A stretch of 64,000 nt of DNA from Thioclava sediminum (GTDB taxonomy: Bacteria; Pseudomonadota; Alphaproteobacteria; Rhodobacterales; Rhodobacteraceae), in assembly GCF_002020355.1 (NCBI RefSeq), contig NZ_MPZV01000001.1, forward strand, positions 1,240,001-1,304,000, given 5' to 3'. Both the position numbers and the translations under genes were made by a program. The notes beneath the pieces are model-generated. The model saw only the letters and a list, made by a program, of their open reading frames with translations. It was not told the origin of the DNA and ran no database searches. The first letter of the stretch is position 1, and the number at the start of each line of letters is the position of its first letter. Below are positions 34,968 to 43,857 of the stretch, in pieces.

Positions 34968-35723
34968 ATGAAGATTACCGTCATCACCGCCGTCTACAAT
35001 TCCGAAGCCACCGTCGGCGAGGCTATCGAAAGCGTCGGGCGACAAACCCATTCCGATCTTGAGCACCTCATCATCGAGGGGAAATCAAAGGACGGCTCGC
35101 TCGCCGCGATCGAACGCGCCGCTCATGACCGGATGGTCCTCGTCAGCGAGCCCGACAAAGGGATCTATGATGCACTCAACAAGGGCGTGACGAAGGCGTC
35201 TGGTGACATCGTCGGCTTCGTTCACAGCGACGACTTCCTCGCCCATGACGAGGTCCTCGCCCGCATCGCCACCGCTTTTGAAGATCCGCAGGTCGAAGCG
35301 GTCTTCTCCAATCTCGATTATGTCTCGCAACCCGATACGACAAAGGTCGTCCGGCACTGGGCCACAGGCCCTTATAGCCCGGCGAAGCTCAAACGCGGTT
35401 GGATGCCGGCCCACCCCACCCTCTATCTCCGGCGCTCGGTCTACGAGCGCCTCGGCGGCTTCGACACCAGCTTCCGGATCGCAGCCGATTACGACTTCAT
35501 CCTGCGCTATTTCTCGCAAGCGACTGGTCGCTCGGTCTACATCCCTGAGGTGCTCTACAAGATGCGCCTGGGCGGTGTGAGCAATCGCAACCTCGCCCGG
35601 ATCCGCGAGAAGATGGGCGAAGACTGGCGCGCGATCCGCGGCAACAAAGTGGGCGGCGTGATGACCATTGCGAGCAAGAACTTCTCCAAGCTCGGGCAGT
35701 TCGTCGAGCGGCAGAAGGACTGA
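34968..35723 (+). CDS. Glycosyltransferase family 2
   Basis: A 251-residue GT2 (GT-A fold) enzyme without membrane segments. Start MKITVITAVYNSEATVGEAI, nucleotide region EPDKGIYDALNKG, metal-binding HSDDF (DxD-like), acceptor region RGWMPAHPTLYLRRSVYERLGGFD and IAADYDFILRY. It resembles WcaA-type transferases of colanic acid and other exopolysaccharide clusters. It stands alone between ydcF and the spacer and may contribute to the polysaccharide made by the genes from 37169 on. Confidence 0.85.
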   Translation: MKITVITAVYNSEATVGEAIESVGRQTHSDLEHLIIEGKSKDGSLAAIERAAHDRMVLVSEPDKGIYDALNKGVTKASGDIVGFVHSDDFLAHDEVLARIATAFEDPQVEAVFSNLDYVSQPDTTKVVRHWATGPYSPAKLKRGWMPAHPTLYLRRSVYERLGGFDTSFRIAADYDFILRYFSQATGRSVYIPEVLYKMRLGGVSNRNLARIREKMGEDWRAIRGNKVGGVMTIASKNFSKLGQFVERQKD

Positions 35724-36351
35724 CGCCTCAATGAGACGTCGCACTGGCGTCTAGGCGCCACCTCTTACCTTGCGTCAGGCACAACCCCACAACCTAGAGG
35801 TATTTTTCCATTTACTTCAGCGCCTTGCGCGCATAATATGTCTGAGCGATCCGGTTGGTGTTCTCTCTTCGGAAGGGCCTTTGCGCCCTCCCGAAAGGAG
35901 GATCGACAACGATTAGACACAATTATTCTTCGAGAATTCGACGAAGTTTTGCGTTTGAGAATTGTGCCCCGAAAGGGGAGTGTCCCCCTGCAAGGGGGGG
36001 TCGAAAAGACTATCGGCAACGATGTCGCTCGGCGCAGCTTGAAGATCTTCCGATCTGGGAGATTAACGAGCCGCAAAGTGCAAGACCGGGTCGCACCTTA
36101 TTCCCCCTGAGCTTCCCCCCTCAAGAGAGGGGCGGGTCGTTTCCGAATACGCCTCATCCAGGCGTTACGAGCGACCTGCCCATCTCCGCCCAACGTTACC
36201 ACACCCCCTAGCTATTGCGTCTCGTCCCAGCACCGTCTGCCGAGTTGTCCACATAATTCGACCAAACCGAGAGATTATCGAGATTTTTCAAAACCGATTT
36301 TTCACCCGCCTCGGCTAAACTGAGATCACTCAGAAAGCAAAGGACAACATC
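35724..36351. other. Spacer (628 bp) with GC hairpins, no convincing gene
   Basis: No open frame here looks coding. The stretch carries several short hairpins (see the entry at 35868-36131) and a more AT-rich end (36230-36350) that probably holds the promoter of the next small gene. Confidence 0.55.
35868..36131. repeat. Cluster of short GC-rich hairpins (extragenic palindrome-like)
   Basis: TTCGGAAGGGC/GCCCTCCCGAA (35868-35895), CCCCGAAAGGGG (35968-35979), CCCCCTGCAAGGGGG (35985-35999) and CCCCTCAAGAGAGGGG (about 36116-36131) occur within 264 bp. The pattern resembles extragenic palindromic repeats; family membership cannot be tested here. Confidence 0.4.
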
Positions 36352-36753
36352 ATGCTCGACATCCTCCCCACCTCGGGCCCGCTTCACGAATTCGCGGTCT
36401 TCGCAACAAGTCTCGCCTACACCAGTGCCGAAATCGCGGCGGCGTTTGAATATCTCGACCGTAAAGAGCGTCGCACCGACCCTCCGGGAGAGTTCGATCA
36501 TCGCGGGCGCTTCTTCGCCGCCGAACGCACGCTGGCCGTCACGTTTTGCCGCGCGCCTTCGGCCAGGTGGCCATTCCCCCAAATGCTCGCTGCTCGGACC
36601 GCCGATCACTGCGCCGAGCTTTTTGGCGTCGACGTGGCAAAACATGTGAAGCGCCTGGCGCTTGCCTTCGGGCGTTTTCGAGGTGGCGAAACTTTCGAGG
36701 ACTTGCGCCCCCTGCTGACCCCTGGCATCCGGGCGCGTCAGGCAGCCCACTAA
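36352..36753 (+). CDS. Hypothetical protein (133 residues)
   Basis: An open frame starting at an ATG with a good AAAGGA ribosome site at the right distance and an AT-rich upstream stretch. The protein has no signal peptide and no membrane segment; it is Arg- and Ala-rich with a possible helical start (HEFAVFATSLAYTSAEIAAAFEYLDRK is amphipathic). I recognise no family. A longer frame on the other strand overlaps it but lacks a ribosome site. It sits alone between spacers. Confidence 0.45.
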   Translation: MLDILPTSGPLHEFAVFATSLAYTSAEIAAAFEYLDRKERRTDPPGEFDHRGRFFAAERTLAVTFCRAPSARWPFPQMLAARTADHCAELFGVDVAKHVKRLALAFGRFRGGETFEDLRPLLTPGIRARQAAH

Positions 36754-37168
36754 GGCAAGTGGCGGCGCACCTCGAACAAAAAATACGAAGACTACAGGCC
36801 GCGGCGCGAACAAGCGACTGGAGACGCTCATGTTGCGGAGCGCTTGGCGATACACTCCCGCTACAACCTGATGGCGCGACGAGCTGCCCTCACGACAGAC
36901 CGGGCGCCTTTTCCCGTTCGACATCTAAGGCCCCGCCATACTTCACCGGCCGATCTCCGCTGCTTCCAAGCAGCTTACGATCACACGCCCGTGACTCCCC
37001 TTGCCGGATGACTGGATTTGCATAAACACCCTTTTAGCGGGTGCAGCAGTCTGTTACCGCTCAACTTTGAACGATGTCGGATTTTCGACCCCAAACTGTG
37101 AATGCCCCTCCCCTCAGACTGACCCGAGTCAGCGCTGATGCGGTAGCCTGCCAAGATGGCGCCTCCTG
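36754..37168. other. Intergenic region (415 bp) before the polysaccharide operon
   Basis: No coding frame is supported. A small hairpin CACCC-TTTTAGC-GGGTG lies near 37027-37043, and an inverted repeat GCCTGCCA (37146-37153) / TGGCAGGC (37170-37177) encloses the start codon of the next gene. The promoter of the operon should be here. Confidence 0.5.
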
Positions 37169-37177
37169 ATGGCAGGC
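37146..37177 (+). promoter_or_regulatory. Inverted repeat across the start codon of the EPS regulator gene
   Basis: GCCTGCCA and TGGCAGGC are exact complements with a 16-base loop, and the ATG at 37169 lies at the base of the second arm. It could be an operator for autoregulation or an mRNA hairpin limiting translation. Confidence 0.35.
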
Positions 37178-37558
37178 CAGCGCAGCAAGGTCCAGGAAGA
37201 TATCCGCTTTCGCATCTTGCGCCTTCTCGAGGAAAACCCGGAAATGTCGCAGCGTGAGCTGGCTGACGCGGTTGGCGTTAGCACCGGAAGTGCGAACTAT
37301 GTGCTCAAAGCCCTCGTCGAAAAGGGCTTCGTGAAGCTCGGGAACTTCAAGGCCGCTGAAGATAAGCGGCGCTACGCCTACCTGCTGACGCCGAAAGGCG
37401 TGGCGGAGAAGGCGGCGATGACGCGGGGCTTTTTGCAGCGCAAGATCGCCGAATACGAGGCCTTGCGCGCCGAGATCGAGGCGCTCGGCGGCATGGTGCC
37501 CGAGGCGCCGCAAGCCGCACCGCACCAGGCAGGCACCATCGGAGGGAACGAGGGATGA
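37169..37558 (+). CDS. MarR-family EPS-associated transcriptional regulator
   Basis: A 129-residue winged-helix protein: EDIRFRILRLLEENPEMSQRELADAVGVSTGSANYVLKALVEKGF is the HTH, followed by the wing (EDKRRYAYLLTPKG) and a long C-terminal helix (QRKIAEYEALRAEIEAL). It fits the small MarR-like regulators that head exopolysaccharide clusters. It overlaps the first sulfotransferase gene by 4 bp (GATGATC with ATGA) and thus leads the operon to 47649. No strong ribosome site is visible. Confidence 0.8.
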   Translation: MAGQRSKVQEDIRFRILRLLEENPEMSQRELADAVGVSTGSANYVLKALVEKGFVKLGNFKAAEDKRRYAYLLTPKGVAEKAAMTRGFLQRKIAEYEALRAEIEALGGMVPEAPQAAPHQAGTIGGNEG

Positions 37559-38346
37559 TCAACAAGTTCAAGCGGCGCGCCGCGCTGGCGATGCAAGGCC
37601 GGCGCGATGCCGCGCTCAGCCCCGAACGCTTGCAGGCGGGCGATACCTTTATCGTCGAATTCCCAAAGTCGGGGGTGACCTGGCTGACCATGCTGTTGGC
37701 CAATGCCTTTGCCGTCGAGCACGGGCTGGGCGAGCGGGTGACCTTTGGCTCGGTGCGCCGCTTCGTGCCCGATCTGCACGCCAGCCGGGCCGTCGCACCG
37801 CGGCTCAGCCCTGGCGGGGTGGGCTTTTACAAGTCGCACGCCGGGTTCAACCGCAATTACGCCACCACGATCTACTTGGTGCGCCATCCAGCCGCGGTGA
37901 TGAAGTCTTACCACAAGTTCCGCACCACGCTCGACGCCGCGACCCCCGCCGATCTGGCCGTGTTCCTCGACGATCCGCGCTTCGGCATCGCCGCCTGGAA
38001 GGCCCATGTCGGCGCCTGGATCATAGCCCCGCGCGACACCTCGCAGCGCCAGCTGCACCTAGTGCGCTACGAAGACCTGGTGGCCGATGCCGGCGCGGTG
38101 CTGGCGGCGCTTAATGACAACCTCGGCTGGGCGTTGTCCGAAGCCTCTCTGGCCGAGGCCGTTGCGCGTTCGTCGCGTGACGCGATGCGCGCGCAGGAAG
38201 ACCTCTACCGCCGTCACAACCCAGCCCACCGGCTCGACTTTGTCGGCAAGGGCGAGGTGGCGGACGATGCTGCCGTGGCCGCAAAGGTGGCGCGCGCCTG
38301 TGCTGCCGAGCTGGCGCGGCTCGGCTACACCGAGGACGCGGCATGA
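37555..38346 (+). CDS. Sulfotransferase (PAPS-dependent), first of four
   Basis: A 263-residue cytosolic-type sulfotransferase. The PAPS 5'-phosphosulfate loop is FPKSGVTWLTMLL and the 3'-phosphate motif is YLVRHPAAVMKSYHKF, close to the classic RxxxxxxxS pattern. It should transfer sulfate to a sugar hydroxyl in the polysaccharide or its lipid-linked precursor. Operon position 2, coupled by ATGA overlaps on the 5' side and to a short 11-codon frame on the 3' side. Confidence 0.8.
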   Translation: MINKFKRRAALAMQGRRDAALSPERLQAGDTFIVEFPKSGVTWLTMLLANAFAVEHGLGERVTFGSVRRFVPDLHASRAVAPRLSPGGVGFYKSHAGFNRNYATTIYLVRHPAAVMKSYHKFRTTLDAATPADLAVFLDDPRFGIAAWKAHVGAWIIAPRDTSQRQLHLVRYEDLVADAGAVLAALNDNLGWALSEASLAEAVARSSRDAMRAQEDLYRRHNPAHRLDFVGKGEVADDAAVAAKVARACAAELARLGYTEDAA

Positions 38347-38378
38347 GCGACCCGGCCCCCTCTGGAACTCGGCGATGA
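38343..38378 (+). CDS. Eleven-codon frame that may couple translation to the flippase gene
   Basis: Reads MSDPAPSGTRR. Its ATG overlaps the sulfotransferase stop (ATGA) and its stop overlaps the flippase ATG (ATGA). It fills precisely the only gap in an otherwise overlapped operon. It may be a real coupling peptide or a coincidence; the flippase has no clear ribosome site of its own. Confidence 0.3.
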   Translation: MSDPAPSGTRR

Positions 38379-39679
38379 GGCGCGACTTTCTCAAAGTCGT
38401 CGGCCAGAGCACGCTTGTCCGGCTCGGGTCGGCGGGCGTGGCCTTCGCACTGTCGATCCTGCTCGCCCGCTCGCTGGGCCCGCAGGGCTTCGGGACCTAT
38501 TCCTTTGCTTTTTCGATCCTCAGTCTTGCCGTTCTGATTGCGCAGCTCGGCTTTCCCGACCTCATCGTGCGAGAAGTGGCGCGGTTGGCCACGCTGGGCC
38601 GCACCCGGCTGCTCGGTCGCTTCCTGCGCCACGCCACCGTGGTGATCGTCGGGCTCAGCCTAGCCTTCATCCTCGTCATCGCGGTGATGCTCACGCTGTT
38701 TGGCCGCTCCGAAGTGTCGTCGTGGAAAGTAATTCTCGCCGGCCTGCCGCTGGCCCTGTTGACGCCGCTTTTGGCGCAGTCGGCGGCGGTGCTGCGCGGC
38801 ACCGGCAAGGTGGTGCAATCGCTGCTTGGCCAGCAGCTCTACCGCCCGGCGCTGTTCCTCGCGCTGGTCGGCGGGGCGCTGCTTGTCGGGGTAGAGCTGA
38901 CTGCGGTGACCGCGATGGGGCTACATGCGCTCGCCACCCTGCTCGTGCTGATCGAAGTTCGCCTCCGCGCGAGCCGCGCCCTGCCGCCGCTCGGCCGTCC
39001 GGCACGGGTGCCGCCGGCCCGGCTGCTGGCCTGGACGAGCACGGCGGTGATGTTCTCGGGCGTGGCCGTGGTGCGTCTCATCAACACCAAGTTCGATACC
39101 GTCGCCATCGGCATGCTGATGAGCGATGCAAACGTCGGCCTCTATGCCGCCGGCGCGCAGCTCAGCCAGAGCGCGGCGGCCATGCTGATGATCACAGCCG
39201 GCATCGTCACCCCCGCGATCGCGCGCGCCTCGGCCGCCGGCAATGACCTGGAAGTCGAACGCCAATGCCGTCAGAGCGCGCTGATGTCGTTTAGCGGGGC
39301 GGTTCTGACGCTGGCGCTCGCCGCGCTAGCCGGCCGTTGGGTGATCGCCACCGCCTTTGGGCCCGAGTATGTCGGGGTCTGGCCGGCCCTGATGGTGCTG
39401 GTTGCGGGCCAAGCGGTAAATGCCTTTGTCGGACCCGTTGGGGTGCTCTTGAACATGCGAGGGCAAGAGCGTTCAACCCTTACCGTGACCCTCGTCGCCT
39501 CGCTGGCCAACATTGGGCTCAACTTTGCCCTGATCCCGCACTGGGGTATGGTAGGGGCGGCCAGCGCCACCGTCGCCTCGATGGTGCTCTGGAACGTGGC
39601 CCTCTGGGTCCGTGCCTGGCAGCTCTGGGGCATCAACTCGTCAGTCTTGCCCTGGCCGTGGCTGAGGAGGGCCGCATGA
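38375..39679 (+). CDS. Wzx-like polysaccharide flippase (MOP/PST family)
   Basis: A 434-residue membrane protein with about 12-14 hydrophobic helices (e.g. GVAFALSILLARSLGPQGFGTYSFAF, VVIVGLSLAFILVIAVML, ALMVLVAGQAVNAFVGPVGVLL). The N-terminal LARSLGPQGFGTYSF is the hallmark of O-antigen flippases. It would turn lipid-linked repeat units to the periplasm, where the Wzy-like polymerase of this operon acts. Start at the ATG overlapping the 11-codon frame; the longer upstream frame overlaps the sulfotransferase gene and is rejected. Confidence 0.85.
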   Translation: MRRDFLKVVGQSTLVRLGSAGVAFALSILLARSLGPQGFGTYSFAFSILSLAVLIAQLGFPDLIVREVARLATLGRTRLLGRFLRHATVVIVGLSLAFILVIAVMLTLFGRSEVSSWKVILAGLPLALLTPLLAQSAAVLRGTGKVVQSLLGQQLYRPALFLALVGGALLVGVELTAVTAMGLHALATLLVLIEVRLRASRALPPLGRPARVPPARLLAWTSTAVMFSGVAVVRLINTKFDTVAIGMLMSDANVGLYAAGAQLSQSAAAMLMITAGIVTPAIARASAAGNDLEVERQCRQSALMSFSGAVLTLALAALAGRWVIATAFGPEYVGVWPALMVLVAGQAVNAFVGPVGVLLNMRGQERSTLTVTLVASLANIGLNFALIPHWGMVGAASATVASMVLWNVALWVRAWQLWGINSSVLPWPWLRRAA

Positions 39680-40725
39680 GCGCCGCCGGCATCATCTATT
39701 CGCGCACCGACAAGGGCCACAAGATCAGCTACGGGCTGACGCTCAGGGCACTTTATGGCTTCGAGGTGCGTCACGGCGAACGCAGCGCGGCCCTTCTGCG
39801 CGACCTGGTCGCCGCGCCCAACCTGATCTTCTCGACCCTCGACGACGATTACATCACCTTCTTCCGGGTGGCGCTGGCGCGCTGGCTGCGACGCCGCCCG
39901 ACCTCGGCGCTGTTCCTGCGCCCGCAGACCTGCCTCGCTCCCCGGTCCGCCGTCCAGCGGCTCAAATGCGCGCTGTTTCGCGCCATTCGCGGGCTGGGCA
40001 TCGCCAACGTGCTTACCATCGTCTCGTTCGAGGCCGAGCCAGCCTATGCCGGGATGGCCGCCGATTGGGTGGACGACCCCGAGTTCTTTGATCTCGACAT
40101 GAAGCTGACGGAAGGCACCCTGCCGACGACGCCGCTGTCGGACACGGCGCAGGCGCGCGCCGCCGGGCGCAGCATCGTCGCCATGCCCGGCGCGCTGACC
40201 GCCCGCAAGGGGCTGGCGGTGCTGGTCGAGATCCTTGAGGCCGACCCGACCCTCGCCGACCGGGTGCTCTTCGTCTCGGCCGGACGGATCGACGCGGCCT
40301 CGGCCGACCTGGCGCAGCGGTTCGTCGCCCTGGGCGGCATGGCGACCGACCGCTTCGTCGAAGATGACGAGCTGTTCAGCCTGTATCGCGTGGCCGATTA
40401 CATGTGGGCGGCCTATGCGCCCGAATACGACCAGTCGTCCGGGGTCTATGGCCGGGCGCTGCAGACCGGCTGCCCGGTGGTGGTGCGCGCCGACTCGCTG
40501 ATCGAGCGGCTGGCGGGGGCCGCGGGCCTCGTCACCCTGGCCGTCCCCTTCGACGATCCCGCCGCCGCGCTGGCCGCCTTCGCCGCCGCCGCGCCGCATC
40601 CGCGTGGCGTCGAAGCCGCCGCCCGGATCGACACCGACGGCAACGCCGCGCGCCGCGCCCGCTTCGTGGCCTGTATCGATCGGGGCCTGACCCCGGACGC
40701 CCGGAAAGGAGGCGCCGATGCCTGA
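39676..40725 (+). CDS. Glycosyltransferase, GT4-like
   Basis: A 349-residue protein with a GT-B-like C-terminal half: SIVAMPGALTARKGLAVLVEIL, LFVSAGRID and the sugar-nucleotide site region AYAPEYDQSSGVYGRALQTGCPVV (the E-x7-E motif is only partly kept). The N-terminal half is unusual and does not obviously match a named family. Overlaps the flippase stop by ATGA. A sugar transferase for the repeat unit is the best guess. Confidence 0.65.
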   Translation: MSAAGIIYSRTDKGHKISYGLTLRALYGFEVRHGERSAALLRDLVAAPNLIFSTLDDDYITFFRVALARWLRRRPTSALFLRPQTCLAPRSAVQRLKCALFRAIRGLGIANVLTIVSFEAEPAYAGMAADWVDDPEFFDLDMKLTEGTLPTTPLSDTAQARAAGRSIVAMPGALTARKGLAVLVEILEADPTLADRVLFVSAGRIDAASADLAQRFVALGGMATDRFVEDDELFSLYRVADYMWAAYAPEYDQSSGVYGRALQTGCPVVVRADSLIERLAGAAGLVTLAVPFDDPAAALAAFAAAAPHPRGVEAAARIDTDGNAARRARFVACIDRGLTPDARKGGADA

Positions 40726-41578
40726 CCGCACCCCCAACCTGCTGGTGATTGGCGCAATGAAGGCCGGCACGACGACGCTCTGCGAAGAACTCGCGCGCCA
40801 TCCCGATGTCTGGTTTCCGGCCGGCAAGGAGCCCAACGGGCTGGCGCGCCACCTCAAGGGCGAGCCGCATGCGCTCGACGACTGGCGGGCACTGTTTTCG
40901 GGGCGCCGCGAACGCTGGCTGGGCGATGGGTCGACCGGCAACTCGAAAGTGCCGTTCAACCCCGACACCTCCGGGCTTGCCGCCGGGCTCTGCGGGCCCG
41001 ACACGAAGATTCTCTACATCACCCGCGACCCGATCGCGCGCACCGAGCGCCACATCGCCCACGAGATCGGCAACGGCACTCTGGCCAGCCCGGAGGGGGG
41101 GCTGTTCTCGGCGCCCGAATACCTCGCCAACTCGGCCTATGCGATGCAGCTCAGCTTTTGGCGTCGGCATTTTTGCCCCGAGGCGATCCTCGAGATCACG
41201 CTCGAGGATTTGACCGTCGACCGCGCCGGGGTGCTGACGAGGGTGTTCTCCCACCTCGGGCTCGATCCCGCACCGGTGCTAGCGCTGGGCCCAGTCGATG
41301 CTAACCGTGGCGATGCCCGCCGCTCGGCGCACAAGTCGTGGCTGCGCCCGCTGCTCCATTCGCGGGCCTATGCCAGGCTGCGCGAGCTGTTGCCCCGGTC
41401 GCTGCGCCAGCGCGCCGCCGGGGCGCTGCTGCCGACTGCGACCCAGGCCCGGGTGCGCTTGAGCGATGCCGAACAGACTGCCGCACGGCGCGCGCTCGAC
41501 GCACTCAACGCGCTCGACGCGCCCGATGCCGCCACCATCACCGCCACCATCCAGGCCGCGCGGGAGGCGATGAAGTGA
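40718..41578 (+). CDS. Sulfotransferase, second of four (heparan-type fold)
   Basis: A 286-residue protein with the PAPS loop VIGAMKAGTTTLCEELARHP and the second motif ILYITRDPIARTERH. The K-A-G-T-T loop resembles heparan/GlcNAc sulfotransferases, unlike the first copy. Overlaps the preceding glycosyltransferase gene by 8 bp and the next one by GTGA. Likely sulfates a different position or sugar of the same polymer. Confidence 0.8.
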   Translation: MPDRTPNLLVIGAMKAGTTTLCEELARHPDVWFPAGKEPNGLARHLKGEPHALDDWRALFSGRRERWLGDGSTGNSKVPFNPDTSGLAAGLCGPDTKILYITRDPIARTERHIAHEIGNGTLASPEGGLFSAPEYLANSAYAMQLSFWRRHFCPEAILEITLEDLTVDRAGVLTRVFSHLGLDPAPVLALGPVDANRGDARRSAHKSWLRPLLHSRAYARLRELLPRSLRQRAAGALLPTATQARVRLSDAEQTAARRALDALNALDAPDAATITATIQAAREAMK

Positions 41579-42708
41579 CCGAGCCCCGCCCGCCGCGCAC
41601 AGCCCTGATCTGGGAGCGGTTCGGCCCCTACCACCATGCCCGCATGCAGGCCGCCGCCCGGTGGCTCGACCTGCACGGCATCGAGGTGGTGGCGCGCGAC
41701 GCGACCTATGCCTGGGACACCGCCGAGGCCGGGGAGGGCTATGTGATGCACCGGATCGAGAGCGCGCCGCTGACCGACCTACTCGACCGGATCGCGCCCG
41801 AGGTGGTGGCCGTACCGGGCTGGAGTGCACCCTACGCTCTCGACGCGCTCGGCTGGGCGCGGGCCCGCGGGGCGCGGGCGGTGATGATGTCAGACAGCAA
41901 CCCCCATGACGCGCGACGCCGCCCGTTCAAGGAATGGCTGAAGCGCGGGATCGTGTCGCAGGCCCAAGCGGGCTTCGCTGCTGGATCCCATGCGCGCGCT
42001 TACTTAGAGCGGCTGGGACTGGGCCCGGCCGGGATCACCACCGGATATGACGTGGTCGACAACGCCCATTTCGCTCGCCCGCGCGGCACCGGGCCGGGGC
42101 GCGGATTTCTGGCCGTGGCGCGCTTTGTGGAGAAAAAGAACCTTTGCATGCTGCTCGACGCCTACGCCGCCTACCGGGCCGAAGCGGGCAGCGGGGCCTG
42201 GCCCCTGACCCTAGTCGGTGACGGCGATATGCGCCCCACACTCGAAGCACAAATTGACGCACTTGGCCTAACCGATGCCGTCACCCTGCCCGGCTTTGTA
42301 CAATACCCCGACCTGCCCGTCCTCTACCACGGTGCCGGGGCGCTCGTTGTGCCCTCGCGCGTCGAGCAATGGGGGCTGGTCGTGAACGAGGCGATGGCCG
42401 CGGGGCTGCCGGTGCTGGTCAGCGATATGGCCGGCTGTGCGCTCGACCTCGTGGTCGACGGCCGGACCGGCTTCACCTTCGCGCCCACCGATACCGCCGC
42501 GCTCACCGCCCGAATGACCGAACTTGCCGCCGACCCAGCCCGCGCTGCCGCGATGGGTGAAGCCGCCGCCACCCATGTGGCCGACTGGGGACTGAACGCC
42601 TTTGCCGAGGGGCTGGTGACGGCGGTTCAAAGTTCGCTGGCCGCCCCCCCGGCACCTTCCGGCCCCGCCCTGCGCCTTTGGGCCCTCAGCCAGCGGAGGC
42701 GCAGATGA
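41575..42708 (+). CDS. Glycosyltransferase family 4
   Basis: A 377-residue GT-B enzyme, GTG start overlapping the sulfotransferase stop. Clear GT4 signatures: GRGFLAVARFVEKKNLCMLLDAY, LTLVGDGDMRPTLEAQI, VTLPGFVQYPDLPVLYHGAGALVVPS and the nucleotide-sugar motif EQWGLVVNEAMAAGLPVLVSD. Cytoplasmic, retaining transferase of unknown sugar. Translationally coupled to the next GT4 gene (ATGA). Confidence 0.88.
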   Translation: MTEPRPPRTALIWERFGPYHHARMQAAARWLDLHGIEVVARDATYAWDTAEAGEGYVMHRIESAPLTDLLDRIAPEVVAVPGWSAPYALDALGWARARGARAVMMSDSNPHDARRRPFKEWLKRGIVSQAQAGFAAGSHARAYLERLGLGPAGITTGYDVVDNAHFARPRGTGPGRGFLAVARFVEKKNLCMLLDAYAAYRAEAGSGAWPLTLVGDGDMRPTLEAQIDALGLTDAVTLPGFVQYPDLPVLYHGAGALVVPSRVEQWGLVVNEAMAAGLPVLVSDMAGCALDLVVDGRTGFTFAPTDTAALTARMTELAADPARAAAMGEAAATHVADWGLNAFAEGLVTAVQSSLAAPPAPSGPALRLWALSQRRRR

Positions 42709-43823
42709 AGATCGTTCAGTCCACGGCGCTGGCCGATACCCGTGGCGGCGGCGTGGCCGAGGTGGTGTTCAACCTCACCTCAGCGCTGGCCGAGCGTGGC
42801 CACGCGGTTTCTGTGCTAGGCCGTGTCTCGCCCGACCAGACCGAAGCCTCTGCAGCCCGGGTGCCCGCACTTCTGCCCGCTGAAACCGGGCATGAGGCGG
42901 CCGACATACTCGTATGTTCCGCCCCCGAGGTGGTTCATTCTCACGGGCTGTGGGACCCGTATCTTTCGGCCATTCTCGGCGCGGCCGGCAAGCGCCGAGT
43001 GCCGACGGTTATCGCCCCGCATGGCATGCTTGACGCTTGGGCGCTGGCCCATGGCCGACTGAAAAAGCGCCTCGCCCTTGCCACGTTCGAGGGCCGCAAC
43101 CTCAGGCGCGCGGCCTGCATCCATGCTCTCACTGAGGCTGAGCGCGCCGCGGTCAAGTCGCTGTTTCCGCATATGCCTGTTGCCGTCATCCCGAACGGCG
43201 TGAGCCTACCTACCACACTGCCGCCGGACGAGGTCGAAGGCGGCGACAAGATGCTTCTGTTCTTGGGGCGGATCCACCCCAAGAAGGGCATCGTCGAGCT
43301 GGTCGAGGCATTTGCCGCGCTGGCGCGCATGCCTGCCGCAGCCGGTTGGCGGCTCGAGATCGCTGGCTGGGACGATGGCGGCCATGCCGCCGAGGTCGAG
43401 GCGATAATTTCGAGCCACGGGCTTGGCGACCGGGCGCGGCTTGTCGGACCCGTATTCGGCGCCGACAAGGATGCACTGATCGCGGGGGCCGCCGCCTTTG
43501 CGCTGACCTCATATTCCGAGGGCCTGCCGATGGCCGTGCTCGAGGCTTGGGCGCAGGCGCGTCCGGTGCTGATAACGCCCGCATGCAACCTGCCCGAGGC
43601 CGAAGCGGCCGGAGCAGCCGTGGTATGTGCGCCGGGCAGTGAGGGCGCGCGCGAAGGGTTGGCCCGGCTGCTAGCGCTCGGGGCAACCGAGCGCGCCGCG
43701 ATGGGACGTGCGGGTCACGCGCTGGTGGCCGCGCGCTATGACTGGGATCAGGTCGCGGAGCGGCTCGAAACTCTCTACGAGTGGATTGGGGGGACGGGCG
43801 GGCGCCCGGATTTTGTATCCTGA
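42705..43823 (+). CDS. Glycosyltransferase family 4
   Basis: A 372-residue GT4 protein: ADTRGGGVAEVVFNLTSALAERGH (acceptor side), PEVVHSHGLWDPYLS, VIAPHGMLDAWAL, LFLGRIHPKKGIVELVEAF and the final donor motif TSYSEGLPMAVLEAWAQARPVLIT. The APHGMLDAWAL block is common in fucosyl- and mannosyl-type transferases of exopolysaccharide clusters. Start at the ATG overlapping the upstream stop. Confidence 0.88.
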   Translation: MKIVQSTALADTRGGGVAEVVFNLTSALAERGHAVSVLGRVSPDQTEASAARVPALLPAETGHEAADILVCSAPEVVHSHGLWDPYLSAILGAAGKRRVPTVIAPHGMLDAWALAHGRLKKRLALATFEGRNLRRAACIHALTEAERAAVKSLFPHMPVAVIPNGVSLPTTLPPDEVEGGDKMLLFLGRIHPKKGIVELVEAFAALARMPAAAGWRLEIAGWDDGGHAAEVEAIISSHGLGDRARLVGPVFGADKDALIAGAAAFALTSYSEGLPMAVLEAWAQARPVLITPACNLPEAEAAGAAVVCAPGSEGAREGLARLLALGATERAAMGRAGHALVAARYDWDQVAERLETLYEWIGGTGGRPDFVS

Positions 43824-43857
43824 CCAGCTCAAACTCTATGCTTTTGGAGACGAAACG

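Noticed and set aside
35765-36076. Open frames in the hairpin-rich spacer
   Set aside because: They translate repeats of Pro/Arg/Gly from GC hairpins, which commonly give false genes.
36208-36924. Open frame of 238 codons on the minus strand
   Set aside because: It overlaps the better supported 133-codon gene on the plus strand and has no ribosome site; the low-complexity, Arg-rich sequence looks non-coding.
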